Assembly: GCA_020633655.1 (NCBI GenBank)
Contig: JACKDF010000029.1
Coordinates: 1 to 12,077 of the forward strand
From: Deferribacteres bacterium
Lineage (GTDB): Bacteria > Zhuqueibacterota > Zhuqueibacteria > Zhuqueibacterales > Geothermadaptataceae
Reading direction: 5' to 3'
DNA: 12,077 bases
The notes under the pieces were generated by a model. The model was not told where the DNA came from, did no database searches, and saw only the letters and a list, made by a program, of their open reading frames with translations. Each line of letters opens with the position of its first letter. Position 1 is the first letter of the stretch. The translations under genes and the position numbers were made by a program. This document shows positions 7,804 to 12,077 of the stretch, piece by piece.

Positions 7804-8889
7804 ATGGATTTCATCGACAAAATTCAATCGTTAGCCCAAAAGATTCCAAAACAACTAGACTTCATTACAACGGAAGAAGCTACGAAAAGTGCATTAATAA
7901 TGCCTTTTATAAATGCATTAGGTTATAATGTATTCGATCCAACCGAAGTAGTTCCAGAATTTACCGCAGACATTGGAATTAAAAAAGGTGAAAAAGTAGA
8001 TTATGCAATCATGCGAGACGGATCGCCAATAATGTTAATTGAATGTAAATGGTCCGGATCGAAACTTGACGATGTACATGCTTCACAACTTTTCAGGTAT
8101 TTTTCAGTTACAAATTCAAGAATTGGGGTATTGACTAATGGAATAATTTACCGATTTTACTCTGACCTAGAGCAGAGTAATAAAATGGATGAGAAACCAT
8201 TCCTTGAAATTGATATGCTTAATTTATCCGAGACTCTTGTCCAGGAATTAAAAAAAATTACCAAATCTAATTTTAATATTGATGAAGTAATTTCAACAGC
8301 AAGCGATTTAAAGTACACTAAAGAAATTAAAAAGATATTGAATGACCAATTACTTGCACCCGATGATGATTTTGTCCGATATTTTGCTTCTCAAGTTTAT
8401 AGCGGCAAATTGACACAAGTCGTTCGCGAACAGTTTTTAGATATTGTAAAACGAGCACTATCACAGTTTATTAGTGAAAAAATCAATGAGCGCTTAAAAT
8501 CAGCGATGGCCCAGGATCAAGAGGAAACTCAAAAGACACAAAATGAAACTCCACCCCAAGATGTTCCGATTGACAAAAAAGAACATAAAATTGAAACTAC
8601 AGAAGATGAATTGGAAGGGTATTATATTGTAAAATCGATTCTTCGAAAACAAATTGATCCAGATCGCATAATCCACAGAGATACACTCAGTTATTTTGGG
8701 ATATTACTTGACGATAATAACCGTAAGCCGATTTGCAGGTTATATTTCAACAATCAAAACAAAAAGTACTTGGCTTTGCTTGATGAAAACAAGAAGGAAT
8801 CAAAGATAGAAATCAATAGTTTAAACGAAATATACGAACATGCTGAGGCCCTTATATCCATCATTGATCGTTACGAAAACAACAAATAG
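7804..8889 (+). CDS. Stand-alone type I restriction HsdR N-terminal-like nuclease-domain protein
   Basis: A 361-residue soluble protein whose first 150 or so residues resemble the nuclease domain at the N-terminus of type I restriction R subunits. PD-(D/E)xK landmarks are visible: a Glu in the first helix (Glu24/Glu25, before ALIMPF), Asp66 (KVDYAI), Glu80 and Lys82 (IECKW), and the Gln-Leu-x-Arg-Tyr pattern (QLFRYF, 95-100). The helicase motor that follows in true HsdR is absent. A helical middle (about 155-236), a charged Gln/Glu/Lys-rich linker (about 237-268) and a C-terminal domain (about 270-358, including LLDDNNRKPICRL at 301-313) complete it; this arrangement recurs in stand-alone homologues annotated as predicted type I or type IV restriction proteins, whose function is unproven. 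No hsdM or hsdS is nearby. The gene is much richer in A+T than its neighbours (one sampled 60-base line about 30% G+C, against about 53% in the pump gene), which suggests transfer. DNA cleavage or defence is inference. Confidence 0.8.
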   Translation: MDFIDKIQSLAQKIPKQLDFITTEEATKSALIMPFINALGYNVFDPTEVVPEFTADIGIKKGEKVDYAIMRDGSPIMLIECKWSGSKLDDVHASQLFRYFSVTNSRIGVLTNGIIYRFYSDLEQSNKMDEKPFLEIDMLNLSETLVQELKKITKSNFNIDEVISTASDLKYTKEIKKILNDQLLAPDDDFVRYFASQVYSGKLTQVVREQFLDIVKRALSQFISEKINERLKSAMAQDQEETQKTQNETPPQDVPIDKKEHKIETTEDELEGYYIVKSILRKQIDPDRIIHRDTLSYFGILLDDNNRKPICRLYFNNQNKKYLALLDENKKESKIEINSLNEIYEHAEALISIIDRYENNK

Positions 8890-8896
8890 ATGCTTG

Positions 8897-8938
8897 AATT
8901 TACCCTGATATCATTATGACTTGGAATCAGGGTAAATT
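8897..8938. terminator. Bidirectional terminator between convergent genes
   Basis: AATTTACCCTGAT (8897-8909) is perfectly complementary to ATCAGGGTAAATT (8926-8938), a 13-bp stem with a 16-base loop. It begins seven bases after the stop codon of the plus-strand gene and runs into TTTT (8937-8940), as in an intrinsic terminator for that gene. The right arm and part of the loop are also the last codons of the minus-strand glycosyltransferase (KIYPD region), and its stop codon is at 8914-8916 within the loop. On the minus strand the T-run is weaker. Confidence 0.8.
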
Positions 8939-10500
8939 TTATCTCGGTATTTACCCTCCATGAACAACACTCCATAAAACGGTGCAAAAACAGCCAACTT
9001 AATCAATGGATTCTCCTGCCAGATTCCTGTTTCCGCATAGCGCCCAACGATTTCGTAACTCCAGATAATGGTGCAGCTCAAGACGAGCAAGGAATTCTCC
9101 CGATAGAAAACCGTTAATGGTAAAAGCCAGAGAATATACCATGGGTGAAGCGTTGGTGTTATCAGGCACAGCAATCCAAAAAGCACGATCCAGCACTGCG
9201 CAATTTGTTCCGCGCTCATTGGAGACAGGGATCGCCTGCTCCGAAACAATTTCCAAAGGGAAAAAAGAAAAAACCAGGCAAGAATTAATTTGCCAGCGTA
9301 AAGCAGCAAATCCATGCGGAATGTGATCAATTTTTCTGCCGTGGGCAGCAAATGCAACAATTCCATAAGGGATTTCTCCACCTGCGCCGGCACTATAAAA
9401 TCAAGTATTTTGTACAGAATAAAGAAAAGCGAATCGTTGAATCGCCACTTTGCCGCATAATTCACCGTGGCCGCAAAGAGTTTTGATCCTGCACTGAGAA
9501 ATGGCAAATAACCGATAAAAATGGTGAGCAAAAAAAATGATATCATCACCAATTGACGCTTTCGCGATTTATGCAGCAGCAAAAATGGCAGGATAAGAAC
9601 CGGAATAAACTTCACAAGAACGGCCAGTCCGAGCGTAATACTTGCCCCAATTTCCCATTTCCCCCACCCTGCTTCGACGCCATACATGGGAGCTTTTCCG
9701 TTCTCCTGAAAAATTTGCAAAAATCGCATTCCCGATTTCAATGGTTTACGCGCAACGGCAGGATGCACCGATAGAAAAAGAAAAGCAAGCAGCAGGAAAA
9801 ACATGCCAATGCCATCCAAATGACCACTGCCCGCCGTTTCGATAATTACCAGTGGATTCCAGGCATAAATGAGGATCCAGCTCAATGGTCGTTGCCATAA
9901 TTTTAACAGAACCAAAAGCAGTCCAAGTGTCGCGAATTCAAACAGCAGAACCATCATTTTGAAAGCGAAAATAGTCTCTGCCAGTGCCGCCGTAAAACGA
10001 AACAACAGTTGCAGTACGGGAGCGTAAATAGTAGGAATCGCTGGATGATTGACATGAGAATAAATCGCTGCGTCGCGCAAATGCAGGAGCGCGGGATCTG
10101 CGGGCGCATATTCAAAAGGATTAATGCCGCTGTTCCAGACACGGCCATCCCAAATATAGCGGAAAATGTCATCGGTGAGCCAGGGGAAATTCGGCAGGAG
10201 CACAAAACGAGAAACCACTGCAAAGGCAAGAATGAGCACCACAATTTGCAAATTATCCCGGGCAGCCTGTTTAGCGGAAGCGGTTGCAGATGCGGGCTGA
10301 ATTTTGCGAATGGAAAAGACCGAGCTTAAAAACAGCACAGACAGAAGAGCATAAACCGTGAAAAACAGCGGCAGATGCTGCCTTAAATCGCCAAGAAAAG
10401 CAATGGTCCAATAGCCAATCAGGTTCAGCGTTCCAACAAGGAAAAGGGTGGTTTTTATTTTTACAGGGGAAAATTTTGTTTTTATGCGAATTAAATCCAT
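8914..10500 (-). CDS. Polytopic GT-C-type glycosyltransferase (polyprenol-phosphate-sugar dependent)
   Basis: A 528-residue integral membrane protein with about a dozen hydrophobic segments. It looks like a GT-C fold enzyme of the GT87/mannosyltransferase kind, which moves a sugar from a lipid-phosphate carrier to an acceptor on the outer face of the inner membrane. Family-like signatures: an acidic pair in the first external loop (WLTDDIFRYIWDGR, about 107-120, with Asp110 and Asp111), GINPFEYAP (about 125-133), NHPAIPTIYAP shortly after, a GSGHLDG motif after a WNPLVIIE helix, LAVLVKFIPV further on, and LHPWYILWLLPL near the C-terminus. A soluble basic insert with a Gly/Trp-rich stretch lies between two middle helices. 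I chose the ATG at 10500; the frame opens to a TTG at 10533 that would add 11 residues, and neither has a clear Shine-Dalgarno. The gene stands alone, diverging from the HDOD gene. Donor and acceptor are unknown. Confidence 0.8.
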   Translation of the reverse strand: MDLIRIKTKFSPVKIKTTLFLVGTLNLIGYWTIAFLGDLRQHLPLFFTVYALLSVLFLSSVFSIRKIQPASATASAKQAARDNLQIVVLILAFAVVSRFVLLPNFPWLTDDIFRYIWDGRVWNSGINPFEYAPADPALLHLRDAAIYSHVNHPAIPTIYAPVLQLLFRFTAALAETIFAFKMMVLLFEFATLGLLLVLLKLWQRPLSWILIYAWNPLVIIETAGSGHLDGIGMFFLLLAFLFLSVHPAVARKPLKSGMRFLQIFQENGKAPMYGVEAGWGKWEIGASITLGLAVLVKFIPVLILPFLLLHKSRKRQLVMISFFLLTIFIGYLPFLSAGSKLFAATVNYAAKWRFNDSLFFILYKILDFIVPAQVEKSLMELLHLLPTAEKLITFRMDLLLYAGKLILAWFFLFSLWKLFRSRRSLSPMSAEQIAQCWIVLFGLLCLITPTLHPWYILWLLPLTVFYRENSLLVLSCTIIWSYEIVGRYAETGIWQENPLIKLAVFAPFYGVLFMEGKYRDKIYPDSKS

Positions 10501-10572
10501 CAGAAAACACGAGAATCTATTAAAAATCCTCAATTAAGTTAATTGCTCGAGCTGAATAACCGATGCCATTAC

Positions 10573-10600
10573 TTGGAGAATGCGCTTCAATGCATAAATA
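10573..10600 (+). promoter_or_regulatory. Weak candidate promoter for the HDOD gene cluster
   Basis: TTGGAG (10573-10578) is followed after 16 bases by TAAATA (10595-10600) in the 156-base divergent spacer before the HDOD gene. Each hexamer matches the sigma-70 consensus only partly. It is the best pair I could find here. Confidence 0.2.
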
Positions 10601-10656
10601 GTGCAGAATATTCCGAAACTCAAGTAATTTCTGATTAACACGAGAAGAAGAGCCGA

Positions 10657-11523
10657 ATGCTGAATAAAAACCTGAAAGAAATTCTCGACGGCAACATCGA
10701 GTTACCCACTCTCCCCGATGTTATAATGCGTCTTTTAAGTGCGGTTGATAATCCGGAAAGCACCGCTCCCGACATTGCCCGAATAATCGGCAGTGACCAG
10801 TCACTTATGGCCAAAATTCTCAAACTGGTAAATTCACCCTTCTACGGTATGCCGCGGCAGATCTCGACTTTAACACAGGCAACGGTTGTCATGGGTTTTA
10901 CTGCAATCCGCAATATTGCTTTGACCATCGCAGTATTCGATGAATTTGAACTTGGAGCAGCGGTACCGGAGAAATTCGGTTATACGCGGGAAAAACTCTG
11001 GGAACATTCCATTGCCACCGCCATCACCGCGAATGTTATCGCCCACAAGATTAATTATGCAAAAAAAGAAGACGCGTTTATCGCCGGCCTGATCCACGAT
11101 ATCGGCAAAGTCGTGTTCGACCGTTTTTGCCATGAGGATTTTGTCACTGCCTTGACACTGGCAGATGCCAGTGGCAGAAGCCTGTTTGATGCGGAGGTCG
11201 ATATCTTTGGGGAAAGCCATGCTTTTATTGGCAGTTGGGTTACGGAAAAATGGCAGCTACCCCCACACCTTGTCGATTCGATCCGCTACCATCACACGCC
11301 GGATAAAGGCGAAGTTGAGCTGAAACTTGTGGAAATCGTACACGCTGCAAATAATCTGGTACACGCGGAAGGCTACGGAAACGGCGGTGATGATATCGTA
11401 CCGGAGATCAACGGACTTTTTCAAAAAACCTTCGGATTTTCACAGCATGACCTGCATGAGCTCAAACTCGAGGTGAAGCAAAATTTTGAATCAGCGGTGG
11501 AATTTTTCCAAACCGTTGCCTGA
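10657..11523 (+). CDS. HDOD-domain signalling protein
   Basis: A 288-residue cytoplasmic protein made almost wholly of an HDOD domain (about 8-215), a relative of the HD phosphohydrolases usually acting as a signalling or scaffold module in motility, cell-cycle and second-messenger circuits. Typical features are LPTLPDVIMRLL (17-27), the DQSLMAKILKLVNS segment (47-60), an STLTQA-to-RNIAL stretch (70-89), and GLIHDIGKVVFD (144-155). Many HD-type ligands are still present: His117 (WEHS), His147-Asp148, His188 (ESHAF) and His212-His213 (YHHTP). The final Asp expected of an active HD enzyme appears as Asn (VHAANNL, 228-234), so catalysis is doubtful. The C-terminal 50 residues are charged and helical. 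A purine-rich GAGAAGAAGAG lies just upstream of the ATG. It is followed after 36 bases by a receiver-like gene on the same strand, a common pairing for HDOD proteins. Confidence 0.9.
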   Translation: MLNKNLKEILDGNIELPTLPDVIMRLLSAVDNPESTAPDIARIIGSDQSLMAKILKLVNSPFYGMPRQISTLTQATVVMGFTAIRNIALTIAVFDEFELGAAVPEKFGYTREKLWEHSIATAITANVIAHKINYAKKEDAFIAGLIHDIGKVVFDRFCHEDFVTALTLADASGRSLFDAEVDIFGESHAFIGSWVTEKWQLPPHLVDSIRYHHTPDKGEVELKLVEIVHAANNLVHAEGYGNGGDDIVPEINGLFQKTFGFSQHDLHELKLEVKQNFESAVEFFQTVA

Positions 11524-11559
11524 TCTGTATTTGTAAATTAAAGAAGAGAAAACGGAACT

Positions 11560-12033
11560 GTGGAAAAACAAATAATCCTGTTGCTGCATTCGAATGATGA
11601 CATTTTCACCGCAAAACAACTCTTTTTTCGTGCGGACGACACACTTGAAATCCTCAATTTTAAAAGAGTGGCACAATACATAAAATTTTCAAAGGTGAAC
11701 GAAGAACGCCCCCTTTTTTTCCTGACTGATTCATTAGAACAGGGCACCGAGCTCGGCTCACTCTTGCGCAAACATTCCACAGACGGCATGCATCCGCCCA
11801 TTTTTCTTTTGGAAGATGACATTGATTCCGATCAATTGGCTGCTGCTTTTGAGATGGGGGTTGCAGGATTTATCCCAAAACCACTGCAATTAGAGCTCAA
11901 TTTGCAGCGCCTGCAGAATCTTTTCGATCTTCTGCAAATTCCAATGCACATCTGGCCCCATCGTAATGCTCCTGCATTTGATGAAGCGCACCAGGATACG
12001 TACGATGCCAATATCTGGTGGGAGCTGCATTGA
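11560..12033 (+). CDS. Degenerate response-regulator receiver (CheY-like pseudoreceiver)
   Basis: A 157-residue protein with the length and secondary-structure rhythm of one receiver domain. Strand 1 is QIILLL (4-9); the usual acidic pair after it is replaced by His10-Ser11, although acidic residues occur two places later (Asp13-Asp14). Strand 3 is PLFFLTD, where Asp57 could be the phosphoacceptor. Strand 4 is PPIFLLED, lacking the usual Thr/Ser switch residue. Strand 5 is AGFIPKPL with the conserved Lys107-Pro108. The last 30 or so residues (MHIWPHRN onward) are not receiver-like and contain no DNA-binding domain. Loss of the metal-binding pair suggests it is poorly or not phosphorylated. 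The start is a GTG preceded by purine-rich AAGAAGAGAAAACGGA; no usable ATG lies nearby. It sits 36 bases after the HDOD gene and just before another gene on the same strand, so the three are probably co-transcribed. Confidence 0.7.
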   Translation: MEKQIILLLHSNDDIFTAKQLFFRADDTLEILNFKRVAQYIKFSKVNEERPLFFLTDSLEQGTELGSLLRKHSTDGMHPPIFLLEDDIDSDQLAAAFEMGVAGFIPKPLQLELNLQRLQNLFDLLQIPMHIWPHRNAPAFDEAHQDTYDANIWWELH

Positions 12034-12036
12034 ACC

Positions 12037-12077
12037 ATGAAAAATAAGTATTTAAAATTGGGGGAAATTCTCAAATC
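12037..12077 (+). CDS. Start of a gene cut by the window edge, possibly a GspE/PilB-type N-terminal domain
   Basis: Three bases after the receiver-like gene an ATG opens a frame that reads MKNKYLKLGEILK and runs off the end. GGAG (12021-12024) lies 12 bases upstream, a somewhat long but usable spacing. The KLGEIL stretch is how many type II secretion or type IV pilus assembly ATPases (GspE/PilB, MshEN domain) begin, usually continuing with a helix-rich 'LI' segment. Thirteen residues cannot prove this; the tight spacing does support a real gene in the same operon. Confidence 0.4.
   Translation, partial: MKNKYLKLGEILK

Noticed and set aside
10501..10533. Upstream TTG extension of the glycosyltransferase
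   Set aside because: No ribosome site supports it and an ATG 33 bases further in gives a normal N-terminus; not fully excluded.
10561..10600. Possible sigma-54 promoter before the HDOD gene
   Set aside because: A TGG is present, but the GC element is not at the required -12 spacing.
1..12077. CRISPR array, tRNA, rRNA, insertion sequence, phage or toxin-antitoxin genes
   Set aside because: No regularly spaced repeats, RNA gene hallmarks, transposase or integrase motifs or matching gene pairs were seen on either strand.

Overview
The window looks like chromosomal DNA from a Gram-negative (diderm) bacterium. The evidence is a peptidoglycan-binding OmpA-domain protein with a signal peptide and an RND efflux pump with its periplasmic adaptor. 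Base composition is moderate, near half G+C in the pump genes and clearly lower in one gene (7804-8889). No rRNA, tRNA, CRISPR array, transposase or integrase was seen. Lineage cannot be fixed from sequence alone; the protein styles would fit a poorly sampled FCB-like or Calditrichota/KSB1-like bacterium, but this is a weak inference.

Layout from left to right. Positions 1-424 hold no credible gene but contain two interleaved inverted repeats resembling a decayed interspersed palindrome. A minus-strand gene (425-1285) encodes a secreted or periplasmic OmpA C-terminal domain protein. A 349-base spacer follows with small dyads and a weak hairpin. A minus-strand operon then runs from about 7345 down to 1635: RND adaptor, RND inner-membrane pump of the HAE1 type, and a two-domain chromate transporter ChrA. 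ChrA starts at a TTG two bases after the pump stop codon, with a perfect AAGGAG Shine-Dalgarno inside the end of the pump gene. No outer-membrane TolC-like partner is present in the window. A strong hairpin lies between the adaptor and pump genes.

After a 407-base divergent spacer, a plus-strand gene (7804-8889) encodes a stand-alone protein with a type I restriction HsdR-like N-terminal nuclease domain, in A+T-rich DNA unlike its neighbours. It converges on a minus-strand polytopic GT-C-type glycosyltransferase (8914-10500). The two share a 13-bp perfect inverted repeat that probably terminates both transcripts, one arm of which encodes the last residues of the glycosyltransferase.

The right end is a plus-strand signalling cluster: an HDOD/HD-domain protein (10657-11523), a small degenerate response-regulator receiver (11560-12033), and the first 13 codons of another gene whose start resembles the N-terminal domain of GspE/PilB-type assembly ATPases. 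The most distinctive points are the chromate transporter translationally coupled to an RND pump, the orphan nuclease island, the HDOD-pseudoreceiver pair, and the intergenic palindromes. Nothing here amounts to a clearly new defence or mobile system.
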